DNA from: an uncultured Planctomycetales bacterium
GTDB taxonomy: Bacteria > Planctomycetota > Planctomycetia > Pirellulales > S012-138
Direction of reading: 5' to 3'
DNA: 64,000 bases
NCBI GenBank assembly: GCA_937982665.1
Contig: CALJLD010000018.1
Span: 1-64,000, forward strand
Under the pieces are notes generated by a model that saw nothing but the letters and a program-made list of their open reading frames with translations, was not told the origin of the DNA and made no database searches. A program made the translations under genes and the position numbers. Below, piece after piece: positions 34,837 through 44,900 of this stretch (positions are counted from its first letter, which is position 1; each line of letters begins with the position of its first letter).

Positions 34837-35292
34837 ATGACCGCGGAAAAGAGAAGTGAAACGATCGATGCCAGCGTTGAGTCATCTGCCAGTGGGCGGA
34901 TCATCACGCGCGTGGGAATCGGCATCATTCGCCATGAGGGAAAGGTTGTCGTTGGCGTGCGAGCAAGCGACGCGACGCTGGGCGGGTTTGCCGAGTTTCC
35001 CGGTGGGAAATGCGAATTGGGAGAGCCGGTGGTGGAGACGATTCGCCGCGAATGCTTGGAAGAGACAGGGCTTGTTGTTGACGTGGAAGACGCGCCGCTG
35101 GTGGTCACTCGGCATGATTACGCTCATGGCAAACTGGAACTGCATTTCCACCTCTGCACGCTCCAAAGCGATGGCAGTGCGGAGCTTGCGGGCAGCTTTC
35201 GCTGGGTTGAAAAATGGGAACTTGCCGCGCTGAAGTTCCCGCCGGCGAACACCGAAGCGCTGGAATTGCTGAGCGAGTTGCCTGACGCCTGA
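34837..35292 (+). CDS. NUDIX hydrolase, MutT-like
   Basis: This 151-residue protein has a complete Nudix box GX5EX7REUXEEXGU (GGKCELGEPVVETIRRECLEETGL) at about residues 55-80. The surrounding sequence VGIGIIRHEGKVVVGVR...GGFAEFPGGKCE resembles MutT-type (d)NTP pyrophosphohydrolases that clear oxidised nucleotides. The substrate is not determined by these motifs alone. ATG 34837 was preferred over the in-frame TTG at 34816. It is 140 bases upstream of mqnD. Confidence 0.88.
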   Translation: MTAEKRSETIDASVESSASGRIITRVGIGIIRHEGKVVVGVRASDATLGGFAEFPGGKCELGEPVVETIRRECLEETGLVVDVEDAPLVVTRHDYAHGKLELHFHLCTLQSDGSAELAGSFRWVEKWELAALKFPPANTEALELLSELPDA

Positions 35293-35432
35293 CGGGCGAA
35301 CGCGTCGTTTGCCGCTTTGCGTGCATTTTCTTTGTTGTCTTGCCCGTTTTTGGCCGGTTGGATCAACAGGCCGTAGTTCGTAAGATGGTCGTTGCTCGCA
35401 GTAGTTTCGCCCCGATTTTTGATGAGAAAGTA

Positions 35433-36302
35433 ATGGCAGACGCAACCGCTCAAAAGTTGATTCGCGTGGGACATAGCCCGGACCCTGATGATGCGTTCAT
35501 GTTTCACGCGTTGGCGAACGACAAAATCGACACGGGGGCATACCAGTTCCAGCATGAATTGGTCGACATCGAGACACTCAATCAGCGAGCGCGTCAAGGA
35601 GAACTTGAGCTCACGGCCGTCAGCCTGCATGCCTATGCATATCTAACGGACAAGTATTTGCTTTGTCCGTGCGGCGCAAGCATGGGCGATGATTACGGGC
35701 CGATGGTGGTTGCCCGCGAAGCGTGCGATATTGCCTCGCTGCGCGATAAGACCATTGCCGTGCCGGGAACTTTGACCACGGCGTTTCTTGCGTTGCGGTT
35801 GTGTTTGGGCACTGACTTCAAACACGTTGTTGTGCCGTTTGACCAGATTATCGAAGCCACCGACGCCGGCGAGTTTGCGGGGCAAAAGATTGACGCAGGG
35901 TTGATCATCCACGAAGGGCAACTCACCTATGCCGATCAAGGATTGCAGTTGATTGTTGATCTCGGCAAATGGTGGCGAAAGGAAACTGGCTTGCCGCTTC
36001 CGCTGGGTGCGAATGCCATTCGCAAAGACCTGGGCGCTGAAGCGATCCGCGACGTGAATCGATTGCTCAAGCAGAGCATTCAGTACGGTTTGGAGCATCG
36101 CGCGGAAGCCTTGGATTACGCGCTGCAATACGGTCGCGATCTGGATCGTGCCAAGGCCGACAAATTCGTGGGCATGTACGTCAATGACTGGACGCTTGAT
36201 TTTGGTCCCACCGGTCGCAAAGCGGTAGCGGAGCTTCTTGCCCGCGGTTATGCCGCCGGCGTGATCCCGACAAAAATTACGCCTGAGTTTGTGGACGACT
36301 AA
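35433..36302 (+). CDS. mqnD: 1,4-dihydroxy-6-naphthoate synthase, menaquinone biosynthesis
   Basis: This 289-residue protein has the periplasmic-binding-protein-like fold of the MqnA/MqnD family. GHSPDPDDAFMFHAL at the N-terminus is MqnD-type (MqnA has a different GAVSYLNT-like start). The rest includes ELELTAVSLHAYAYL, GDDYGPMVV, IAVPGTLTTAFLALRL, DAGLIIHEGQLTY and LPLPLGANAIRKDLG. MqnD converts cyclic dehypoxanthine futalosine to 1,4-dihydroxy-6-naphthoate. With mqnE in the same window it supports the futalosine route. ATG 35433 is preceded by GAGAAAG. Confidence 0.9.
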   Translation: MADATAQKLIRVGHSPDPDDAFMFHALANDKIDTGAYQFQHELVDIETLNQRARQGELELTAVSLHAYAYLTDKYLLCPCGASMGDDYGPMVVAREACDIASLRDKTIAVPGTLTTAFLALRLCLGTDFKHVVVPFDQIIEATDAGEFAGQKIDAGLIIHEGQLTYADQGLQLIVDLGKWWRKETGLPLPLGANAIRKDLGAEAIRDVNRLLKQSIQYGLEHRAEALDYALQYGRDLDRAKADKFVGMYVNDWTLDFGPTGRKAVAELLARGYAAGVIPTKITPEFVDD

Positions 36303-36311
36303 CAGGACTTG

Positions 36312-36982
36312 CTATAGCGCGGAATCGCCTCGCGACACATTGATCGCCTCTTCGATCTCTTTGTGAAGGCTGCCCTCGCGCCAATTGGCGTCCACCGCAA
36401 TCAGTACCAGTTCGCCAGTGTGCAACTCGGCAAAGACGGCCCGCGAATCCGTGGACGGCCCTTCATCTACGCCAGCGGGATTCTCAAGCATTCGGCTTTG
36501 CAGCGCCCGAATCTCCGCAAACAGATGCGGCGTTGGCGCGGGAACAAGTAGCCAGAGACGAACCGCAATTCGCGCCGCGCGCGATCGACGACAAGCTGTG
36601 CTTTCTGAAAAGTCCCAATCAAGCAGCCCACGAACACCAAACTCAGCAGCCCACCGAAGAAAAGTTGAAGACCTTGTTCACACCAGGAAGCCGAACAGAA
36701 CAACGCCCAGACTTCTGCGGAGTGTGTGATTCCCCAACACAAGGGGGCCAGCAGCACAAGCACCACTAGCAAACAGCACAGCCGCAACCAGCGACTGGTA
36801 GACCAGACCGCTTCGTTTGCGTCAGAGCTGCGCCGCGTCAGATAGCCGAATCCCGGACGAGAGTCGAAGTCCGACAAATCCTTCGGCCGCCCAGCATTGC
36901 ATTCCAGCAAATTGGCTTCTAGTGGGGAAATGTCGCTACCTCGCGGACAAGTTGACGAATGTTCCAAACTCTTCTCAAGCAT
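36312..36982 (-). pseudogene. Frameshifted gene for a small membrane protein
   Basis: From ATG 36982 the reverse strand codes for a cytoplasmic N-terminus, two hydrophobic helices (SRWLRLCCLLVVLVLLAPLCWG and FFGGLLSLVFVGCLIGTF) and a polar PH-like tail beginning VVDRARRELRFVSGYLFPRQRR. That frame then stops at about 36467. A second frame takes over seamlessly at about 36526-36528 and continues HLFAEIRALQSRMLE...FAELHTGELVLIAVDANW...EIEEAINVSRGD to a TAG at 36314-36312. The shift equals one missing base. Either the gene is broken, the assembly has an error, or -1 slippage occurs. Function is unknown. Confidence 0.7.
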
Positions 36983-37142
36983 AGGTCACAATCGCTACAC
37001 GCGGCGCGTTCCGCTTCGCCTAAGTTGAGCAGGTGCCGCTAGCGGCCGTCATGCTCGCATTGACGCAATTTGCGGCAATTGATAGAAGTCGCGACCCTAT
37101 TTCAGAACTTCCGCGAGTTTTGCGCTCGCAACTGCTTGGGCA

Positions 37143-38522
37143 ATGAACCGACGACACGCTCAATTTCTGGCTTTGGCGTTTTTTGCCTGCGACATTGTGG
37201 TCACCGCCACGATGTGGGTTTCCGCGTATGCGTTGCGGTTCACGTTGTTGCCGGCGCCTGGCGGCGTTCCCTCAATGGTCAGCGTCTTGGCTGGCTTGCC
37301 GACAATTCTTGTTCTGGCCGTGGTGGCGTATCATGTATGCGGCATGTATCGCGTGGGGCCGCTCAGACGACTTTCTCGCGAAGCTGTTGCCGTAACTTTG
37401 GCGAGCGGACTCTTGTTCCTGCTGGTGATCGCCGTCACGTTCTATCGCCGCGATTTGTATGAATCGCGATTGGGACTGGCAATGTTTTTTGTCCTGAATG
37501 CCGCAATGCTGATCGGCGTTCGCCGCATCGGCTGGCGCATGTTTGCGAAAGGCCGGGGGCAAACTCAGCGCGTGGCCATCGTTGGCGATGGACGCAATGG
37601 TCGCCGAGTTGCGGAGACATTGTTGGCCAATCCCTGGGCAGGTCTCAAGCCTGTTGGCTTTGTGGAACGCGAAGACATCAAGCATTCCACAGTGTTGCCG
37701 CGGCTGGGAGAAATCCAATGCCTGCCGGAACTTGTGCACCAACATCAGGTTGACCAGGTATTGATCGCGCTGCCGCTGTCTCGCTATGGAGAGTTGCCTG
37801 GCGTATACCATGCTCTCTCTGATGTCTTGGTCGAGGTTCAGCTTGCACCGGAGATTCCGGACCTTTCCGGGATGACCGTGCGTCCATGCGAAGTCGATCG
37901 GCTGTCGTTCATCGGCTTGCGTGAGAACCCGCACTCCGGATGGCGCGAAGCGGCGAAGCGAGCCACGGATGTCGTACTTGGCTCAATCGCACTGTTGCTG
38001 TTGTCTCCGCTGATGTTCACTTTGGCGTTGCTGGTGAAATTGACCAGCCCTGGCCCCGTGTTCTATCGGCAGATGAGGGCAGGCCTGGCTGGCAAGGAGT
38101 TTGGCATGCTGAAGTTTCGCAGCATGCGGATTGATGCGGAAGCCAAGACAGGCCCAGTCTGGGCGAAGGCAGGCGATGATCGCTGTACGGCGGTGGGCCG
38201 CTTCATGCGCCGGTGGAGTCTTGATGAACTGCCGCAACTCTTTAACGTACTGGCCGGGCAAATGAGCCTTGTGGGGCCACGTCCAGAACGGCAGGTGTTC
38301 ATTGACAAATTCCGCCGACAGATTCCCAATTACACACAGCGGCACCAGGTCAAATCCGGCATGACCGGGTGGGCCCAGGTTAATGGCTGGCGGGGGAACA
38401 CCTCGTTGCGCCGCCGCATCGAGTGCGACCTGTACTACATCTGCAACTGGTCGCTGCTCCTGGACCTGAAGATTCTCTTCATGACCGTATGGTGCGGGCT
38501 ACGGCACAGGAATGCTTATTAG
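37143..38522 (+). CDS. Undecaprenyl-phosphate sugar phosphotransferase (WcaJ/EPS-type)
   Basis: This 459-residue integral membrane enzyme of the polyprenyl glycosylphosphotransferase family has four hydrophobic helices in the first 130 residues. A Rossmann-like CoA-binding-type domain follows (VAIVGDGRNGRRVAETLL, about 140-240), and a further helix at about 282-301. The C-terminal catalytic bac_transf domain shows FYRQMRAGLAGKEFGMLKFRSMR, WSLDELPQLFNVLAGQMSLVGPRPER and QVKSGMTGWAQVNGWRGNT. It should transfer a hexose-1-phosphate, probably glucose, to undecaprenyl phosphate to start exopolysaccharide or O-antigen synthesis. No other polysaccharide genes are adjacent. Confidence 0.9.
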   Translation: MNRRHAQFLALAFFACDIVVTATMWVSAYALRFTLLPAPGGVPSMVSVLAGLPTILVLAVVAYHVCGMYRVGPLRRLSREAVAVTLASGLLFLLVIAVTFYRRDLYESRLGLAMFFVLNAAMLIGVRRIGWRMFAKGRGQTQRVAIVGDGRNGRRVAETLLANPWAGLKPVGFVEREDIKHSTVLPRLGEIQCLPELVHQHQVDQVLIALPLSRYGELPGVYHALSDVLVEVQLAPEIPDLSGMTVRPCEVDRLSFIGLRENPHSGWREAAKRATDVVLGSIALLLLSPLMFTLALLVKLTSPGPVFYRQMRAGLAGKEFGMLKFRSMRIDAEAKTGPVWAKAGDDRCTAVGRFMRRWSLDELPQLFNVLAGQMSLVGPRPERQVFIDKFRRQIPNYTQRHQVKSGMTGWAQVNGWRGNTSLRRRIECDLYYICNWSLLLDLKILFMTVWCGLRHRNAY

Positions 38523-38619
38523 GCACGCTTGCATTAGACCCCGTGCTTGGGACTCATCGCCGCTTGTTTGTTTGGATCAGCCAGGATCCGCCAGGTCTCA
38601 CTTCAGCAACGACTGATTT

Positions 38620-39543
38620 TCAGCCGCCTTTAACATTGGGCTGATAATCGACACCTACAATTGTTGGCAATGCCTGCGGAAGCACTTCGATCTCCAGCGG
38701 CGTTTGTCCGCAGGCTTCGCCATCCACGGAAAACGGCATTGCCGGGTCCGCCTCGATTCGCAGTTTGCGCGCACGGCGATAAATAACGTTGGGATGCCGG
38801 AGATAGTCGGCCAGAACAAAGTCCGTTCCCAGCGAGACGAGATCAATTGCGGGACCATCCAAAACGATTACGCATTCAAGCAGTCCATCTTCTGGATTTG
38901 CCTCTGGAGCGACAGCAAGTCTACCTCCCGACGTTCGACCGTTGCCCAACAGGATGTTGAGCGTGGTGAACGTCTCGGGAGTTTGATCATCAAATGAGAT
39001 CTTCGCATCAAACACTTTCAAGTCGGTCAACACGGAGATCGCGCCGCGAAGATAACTTAGTGGTCCCCAAGTCTGCTTGATATCGTCGGTCATGAGTTCC
39101 GTGACCCGCTCTGCGTTTCCTCCAGTGGCAACGTTGATCCAGTATTGTTCTCCCTGCGAGCTGTTGGTGCGAACAACATCGAGCCGCCGCGGTTGGCTTG
39201 ATAACAAGGCAGCGGCCTCCATTGGATCATTGGGAAGCGCGAGCGTAGCCGCGAAATCATTGGCCGTGCCCAGCGGAAGCACTCCAAAGCCTGTGGCGGC
39301 TCCTTGTTGCCTGGCCTCCATCAATCCGTTGACCACAGCGTTGATTGTGCCATCGCCGCCGGCGGCCACCAACAAACGTGTCCCGCTTGCGGCCAGCTGT
39401 TGGGCTGTTTCGACAGTCGCTTCGGGCGATGCTGGTTCGTAGACGGAAAGACCTTTTGTGACCTCAAGCTGCTCGCGCAGTTCCGCGCACCGGTTGCTTG
39501 AACCGGCCGAAGCGTTCCACAAGATTGTGACATCGGCAGACAT
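38620..39543 (-). CDS. Diacylglycerol/lipid kinase-family protein (YegS-like)
   Basis: This 307-residue protein carries the DAGK catalytic motif GGDGTINAVVNGL at about residues 62-74 and the second conserved segment PLGTANDFAATLAL. The N-terminal ILWNASAGSSNR replaces the usual NP.SG.G loop, and the C-terminal beta-rich domain ends VDGEACGQTPLEIEVLP. Relatives phosphorylate diacylglycerol, sphingosine or related lipids at the membrane. It is 50 bases downstream of the amidohydrolase gene on the same strand and convergent with the sugar transferase. Confidence 0.87.
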   Translation of the reverse strand: MSADVTILWNASAGSSNRCAELREQLEVTKGLSVYEPASPEATVETAQQLAASGTRLLVAAGGDGTINAVVNGLMEARQQGAATGFGVLPLGTANDFAATLALPNDPMEAAALLSSQPRRLDVVRTNSSQGEQYWINVATGGNAERVTELMTDDIKQTWGPLSYLRGAISVLTDLKVFDAKISFDDQTPETFTTLNILLGNGRTSGGRLAVAPEANPEDGLLECVIVLDGPAIDLVSLGTDFVLADYLRHPNVIYRRARKLRIEADPAMPFSVDGEACGQTPLEIEVLPQALPTIVGVDYQPNVKGG

Positions 39544-39593
39544 GCTAGCCAGCGATCAAGTTGCGTCCGTTGCAAATTGGTATTCCTACGACA

Positions 39594-40937
39594 TCATTGC
39601 AGTTCGTTCTTGTAGACCTTGCCGTCCTTCATGATGAGCTTGAAGTTGGACGGATCAGCGATCAGATCAAGATTTTCAAGCGGGTTGCCTTCAACCAAGA
39701 GAAGGTCTGCGTAAGCGCCTTGCTTGATGACGCCAAGCGGCCCGTCAGGGTAAGGGCTGCGGGGGCCGGAATGAGCGAGCAACTCGCCGGCGGTTGATGT
39801 TGCTTGTTTGAGTGCCTCGGCGGGAGAAAACCACCGCCCGAGTTTTGCCAATTGCTTTCCTTGTTTCTCCGCAAGTTCTGGATCGAAGAGAGTATCGGTT
39901 CCAAAGACAACCTTCACGCCAATATTGCGCGCCATTCGATACACCATGTCAGTCCCTTCGGTGACCGCGATGTATTTCTGACGGCTGAAGGACCCTTCCG
40001 GAAACGGGATGGCATCTTCATCATCGAGAATCGGTTGCATGCTGAGGAAGGCGCCTTTCTCCTTCATCATGCGAAGAGTTTCTTCACTCAAGAGATGTCC
40101 ATGTTCGATGCTCAGGACGCCGGCCTCCAAAGCACGCTGAGTCGCTTCGTCCGTAAACGTGTGAGTAGCAACGTATGTATTCCAGTCATTTGCCGCATCG
40201 ACGGCGGCCTTGGTTTCTTCCAGCGTAAACTGCGTAACGTCCAGCGGATCAAAAGAAGAGGATACACCGCCACCCGAGTTGATTTTGATCTGGCTGGCGC
40301 CCATTCGCAGAGCTTCTCGAGTGCGTTTGAGCACTTCCGGCACACCATCAGCAACAATCACATGGCCGACCCGTTCCATGTAAACCAAGGGCATGTCAAT
40401 GTCAGCCGGAACCGATGTCGCAGGCCGGAAGTCGGTGTGTCCTGATGTTTGGCTGATCGCCGGGCCGGACGGGAAAATACGGGGACCATCGAACACGCCC
40501 TCGTCAGTGAGTTTCGCCAGCGAAAAAACATTGCCACCAACATCGCGAACAGTTGTGAAGCCGCGCATTAGCACTTTCTCGTTGCCTGTGGCTCCAAGCA
40601 ACAAGTGGTACGCATGATCCGTGTTCAACCCGACGGCCATGGGGATGTTCGCATAGGCCGAATGCCAATGCATATCGATCAAGCCGGGCATCAATGTACA
40701 CCCATTCCCGTCGATCACTGTGGCGTTCGTCGCTTCGATCGTGCCGGAAGCGACCTCCTTAATCAGGTTGTTTTCAATGAGAACTTGCGCATTCATCAAG
40801 CGCGATTCGCTGACGCCATCAAAGACATGAACGTTTGTGATCAATATCCGCGATGCCGGCACATCCTGAGCCAGCGCAAACGTAGAAACGGAGAGCCACA
40901 GAGCCGTGGTCACAGTCAAGAAGAGAATTCGTCGCAT
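39594..40937 (-). CDS. Exported amidohydrolase-family protein
   Basis: This 447-residue protein has a signal peptide (MRRILFLTVTTALWLSVSTFALA). The metal-dependent amidohydrolase fold is marked by HxH in LMPGLIDMHWHSAY, a later His in VATHTF, another His in LSIEHGHLL and Asp in VFGTDTLF. The N-terminal beta part ILITNVHVFDG and C-terminal PLGVIKQGAYADLLLVEGNPLENL are typical of imidazolonepropionase/Xaa-Pro dipeptidase-like exported members. The substrate is not predictable. A 12-bp palindrome lies 36 bases upstream of the start. Confidence 0.88.
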   Translation of the reverse strand: MRRILFLTVTTALWLSVSTFALAQDVPASRILITNVHVFDGVSESRLMNAQVLIENNLIKEVASGTIEATNATVIDGNGCTLMPGLIDMHWHSAYANIPMAVGLNTDHAYHLLLGATGNEKVLMRGFTTVRDVGGNVFSLAKLTDEGVFDGPRIFPSGPAISQTSGHTDFRPATSVPADIDMPLVYMERVGHVIVADGVPEVLKRTREALRMGASQIKINSGGGVSSSFDPLDVTQFTLEETKAAVDAANDWNTYVATHTFTDEATQRALEAGVLSIEHGHLLSEETLRMMKEKGAFLSMQPILDDEDAIPFPEGSFSRQKYIAVTEGTDMVYRMARNIGVKVVFGTDTLFDPELAEKQGKQLAKLGRWFSPAEALKQATSTAGELLAHSGPRSPYPDGPLGVIKQGAYADLLLVEGNPLENLDLIADPSNFKLIMKDGKVYKNELQ

Positions 40938-40972
40938 GTCATGTTCCCAAACAGATTCATAAATCGAGAGTG

Positions 40973-40984
40973 ATCCTTAAGGAT
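40973..40984. promoter_or_regulatory. 12-bp perfect palindrome upstream of the amidohydrolase
   Basis: ATCCTTAAGGAT is self-complementary over all 12 bases and lies 36 bases before the minus-strand start at 40937, a position suitable for an operator. No regulator can be named, and a 12-bp palindrome can occur by chance. Confidence 0.3.
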
Positions 40985-41030
40985 AGCCCACGGACCGGCG
41001 CCGATTCAAATCCCATCGCAAGGATCAGGA

Positions 41031-41873
41031 TTATTGCTGCAGGTTCGGAGGCAGTCCGTTGGGAAATTCTTCTGAGACCACTTGCTTGATCACCTGATCA
41101 ATGTACTCCTTGCGATTGGCCGGCTTGGGATGCGTGCTGAGGAACTCCGGCGCGCCGCCGCCTCCGCCGGCTTCGGCAAGAATGTCCATGACGCCAAGCA
41201 TCGAGCGCGGATCATAACCAGCTTTGGTCATCAGGATGACGCCCAACTTGTCCGATTCGAGCTCGTGATCGCGGCCATACTTCATGTTGATCATTTGGCC
41301 GACGGCCTGAGCCATGCGAGCGCTGTCGGCATCGCCTGCCGCCACACCGGCGGCCGCGCCCAATCCTTGCGAGAGTTGTGACTTGGCCAGTTGCTGAGCG
41401 CTGTGCCGCTTGACAACATGCCCGATCTCGTGGCCGAGCACTCCGGCCAACTGTCCTTCGGTTTCCAGCCGCTCGAACAACGCTGACGTAATGAAAACCT
41501 GACCGCCAGGCAGGGCGAATGCATTGATCGTTCGGTCATCGTGCAGCAGATGAAACTCAAACGGATAGGGATTCTGCCGGCCGTCTGCGACCAAACCCGC
41601 TTCCAAGTTGCGAACAAGCAACTCGCCGATCCGGTCGACCAACGCCTGATCTTGTGGATCAGGGTCTAAGCCGCCATGTTGGCGAATCAGCTCCGGTGCG
41701 GCTTGCATGCCTAACCGGATTTCCTGTTCGGCGGTCATGGCGACGCGCTGTTCTTCGCCGGTGATCGGGTTCTCGTCCGTCATGGAATAGTAAGATATGA
41801 TCGAGATCAGCCCGATCACCGCGGCAATGATCAGCCGCAACTTCCACGATCCGCCACCGCGCCGGTAATACAT
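41031..41873 (-). CDS. M48-family membrane-anchored metalloprotease
   Basis: This 280-residue protein has an N-terminal membrane anchor (KLRLIIAAVIGLISIISYYSM). The M48 zinc motif HExxH is in VLGHEIGHVVKRHSAQQ, and the third ligand Glu is expected in DHELESDKLGVILM. The C-terminal STHPKPANRKEYID is a family hallmark (STHP). Relatives include the BepA/LoiP-type periplasmic proteases that act on outer-membrane proteins. It is 43 bases downstream of hrpA, probably in one transcript. Confidence 0.9.
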   Translation of the reverse strand: MYYRRGGGSWKLRLIIAAVIGLISIISYYSMTDENPITGEEQRVAMTAEQEIRLGMQAAPELIRQHGGLDPDPQDQALVDRIGELLVRNLEAGLVADGRQNPYPFEFHLLHDDRTINAFALPGGQVFITSALFERLETEGQLAGVLGHEIGHVVKRHSAQQLAKSQLSQGLGAAAGVAAGDADSARMAQAVGQMINMKYGRDHELESDKLGVILMTKAGYDPRSMLGVMDILAEAGGGGGAPEFLSTHPKPANRKEYIDQVIKQVVSEEFPNGLPPNLQQ

Positions 41874-41916
41874 GATCTATCTCCAAAGAAGCAGAAACGC
41901 CGAGCGCATCTTAGCG

Positions 41917-44900
41917 TCAGCCGCCGACCTTCTCCCACTGGGCATCCAGTCGCTTGGCGGAAATTGACTCGGCCGTTCCCAAAGATTGAGCGAAAAGCGA
42001 GACGCGGAACTCTTCCAGCATCCAACGATAGCGCTCGAGGGCCGTGTCCGAGCTTGTGCCATTGTTTTCTGAGCGGTCAGCAAACCGCGCGAGAAAAGGC
42101 CGCAGTTGCTGCAGGTTTTGAGCATCTTTCGCGCGGCCGCCGGAGTTGAGTTTCTCCAATCGCATTACGATCCCACGAAAATAGCGTGGGTAATGCTGCA
42201 ACTGTTCCCAAGGCGTCTCATGGAAAAAGCCCGGCGGCGTAAGTTTGGCGATCTGCTCGGCAAGGTCCTCTCGCGCGGATTCAAAGTGAGCGTGCTTGAG
42301 CTTGCCGACACCAACGATGGCCTGGTGCATGGCTGTGAGCATTGGTTCCGCAAGCGCTGTGACATCCTGCACGGCCAGGGAGATATGGCCTTTGCGGCTT
42401 TTCTGCAAACGGTTGAAGGCGTCGGCCGTCCGCGGCAGCGGGCTTTCGCCCAAGAACGCCAATTCCACGGCGCGCAGCGCGAGCTCCTCGGTGAGAAGAA
42501 ACGGCCTCAAGTGCGCGGCGTAGATCTGCATCTGCTGGAACTTGGGGAAATGTTCGATCTGCTGTTTGAGGTTCCGCCAGTTCTTGAGCAACAGCAAACG
42601 GCGAAGCCCGCGGCGGGTCTCCGCTTCCGCGATGTCCAACGTCGGTGCCAACCGCGTGGCAACCGCATCCCCTTCATCCACAATCATTGGAAAGCCGCGC
42701 AGCGTCATCCCGCGATGACGGACCTCGACCGATTGGGGAAGCAATTCCCATGCCCAGTCTTTGACGCCGGATTGATTCCAGTCAGGGTGTTCCAGCGTTG
42801 CGAGGTGTTCGCCAACGTCGCCGCCGATTTCCGCACGAATTTCGGCCAGATCACGGCCCTGGCTGAGCGTCTTGCCGCGCTCATCCACAACGCGAACGTT
42901 CACTCGTAAATGTTGCGGCCAGGCGGCTGGATCAAAATCGACCGGATTGATTCGCACGCCGCCAATCCGGCTGAGCTCATCCGCAACAGCCGCCACGAAT
43001 CCGCCAGCGGTGACATCCAGGTCTTTGACAACTTGCGCGGCCGTCTGCGGCGCGGGGACCAGGTTAACACGAATATGCTTAGGCAACGATTTGATCATCG
43101 CTGTCACCTGCTGTTCCCAAAGACCTGGGATCAACCAGCCCAAGCGCCGTTCATCCAACTGGTGAACAGCCGCCTGAGGCACAACCAGCGTCACGCCGTC
43201 ATCGTCTTCGCCTGGTGCAAAGCGATACTCGGCCGGCAGCGTCAGGCCATCGTCTTCCACGCGGTCCGGGTAGCAGGCGGCCAGGTCCTTCGCAGCTGCT
43301 CCCTTGCCTGCGTCTGCGCGGAGGAGGTCATTGAGCGTAAGCGAGAGTTGCCCCGCCGCGGCGGACTCATCTTTGCGCCACCATCTCTCGAACGACGCGC
43401 CGTCGACAACATCTTGCGGCAGCCGCTGCTGATAAAACTTAAACAGATCGCGTTCGTCACCAAGCAGATCATAACGCCGGGTCTTGGCTTGCAGGGTTTG
43501 TGCCTCGGCGATGACCTGGCGATTGTGCTTGAGGAACGCCGCTCTACTTTGGAAGTCGCCGGCCAGCAGCGCATGTTCGATAAACAACTCGCGGGCTGTG
43601 ACCGGATCAATCCGTCCGATTCGCACGCGACGCTTGGGCACGACGGGCAGTCCGAAGAGCGAGACGCGTTCGTCGCCGACAGCTGCGGCTGTTTTGCTGT
43701 CCCAGCGAGGATTGCTGTAGCTTCGTTTGACAAGGTGCGGTGCGGCGTCTTCCACCCAGGCGGGATCAATCTTCGCAACTGTCCGCGCGTAGCGTTTGGT
43801 CGTCTCGACAAGTTCGGCCGCCATCATCCAATTGGGCTTGGACGAGAAGACTCCTGAGCCAGGCCAGATGGCCAATCGCATGCCGCCGGCTCCGTTGTAT
43901 TCGTGGCGTTCCGAGCGAAAAGCCACATTGGACAGCAGTCCTGTTAAGAGGGCCCGGTGGATCGGCTCGTATAGTTTGTCGTCGATGTTAGCCCCGACGA
44001 AGTTGCCCCCAACATTGGCTGAGTGCTTGACCTTCAGTCCAGCTTGATCCGCCACTTGCCGCAATTGGCGATGGACGTCGTACCACTCGCGCAGACGATT
44101 GAACGAGATGAAGTTCTGCTGCAAGGCTTTGCGGAAGCGGTTGCGCGAAAGTTCCTCTTGCAGGCCATGTGTGAAGTGCCACAGCTTGAGCATGCCCAGG
44201 AAATCAGAGTTCGGATCGTGATGCCGGGCATGGGCTTCGTCGGCGGAACCTTGCCGTTCCACCGGGCGATCGCGGGGATCATTCACTTCCAAGGCTGCGG
44301 CAATCACGAGGATCTCCGCCAGGCAATCTTCTTCGGCTCCGGCCAGGATCATCCGCCCAATGCGTGGATCCACCGGCAACCGGCTCAACCGCTTGCCCAG
44401 CTGCGTCAATTGATCGGCCGAATCGATTGCGCCCAACTCGAACAGAGTCTTGTAACCATCGCGAATCGCCGCCGGCTTGGGAGGATCGAGGAAGGGAAAG
44501 TCTTCAATGGGACCCAGACGAAAGGCCAGCGTCTGCAAGATCACCGCAGCCAGGTTGGTTCGCTGGATTTCCGGCGCGGTGAAGCGATCGCGCGATTCAT
44601 AGTCCTCGCGGGCGTACATGCGAATGCAGACGCCAGGCGCGATACGTCCGCAGCGTCCGGCCCTTTGGTCCGCGGAGGCGCGGCTGATCGCCTCGATAGG
44701 AAGTCGCTGAACTTTCGAGCGGGGCGAGTAGCGACTGATCCGCGCGGTGCCGGTATCGATGACATAGTGAATGCCAGGCACCGTGAGCGAAGACTCAGCC
44801 ACGTTGGTGGCGATCACAATCCGGCGATGCTGATGCGGCTGAAAGACGCGATTCTGCTCCGCGACGGAAAGCCGTGCATACAGGGGCAAGATCTCGGTCT

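Noticed and set aside
36385..36729. A plus-strand gene overlapping the frameshifted membrane-protein gene.
   Set aside because: The minus strand gives membrane helices and continuous protein character across both halves; the plus frame is Ser/Arg-rich without signal.
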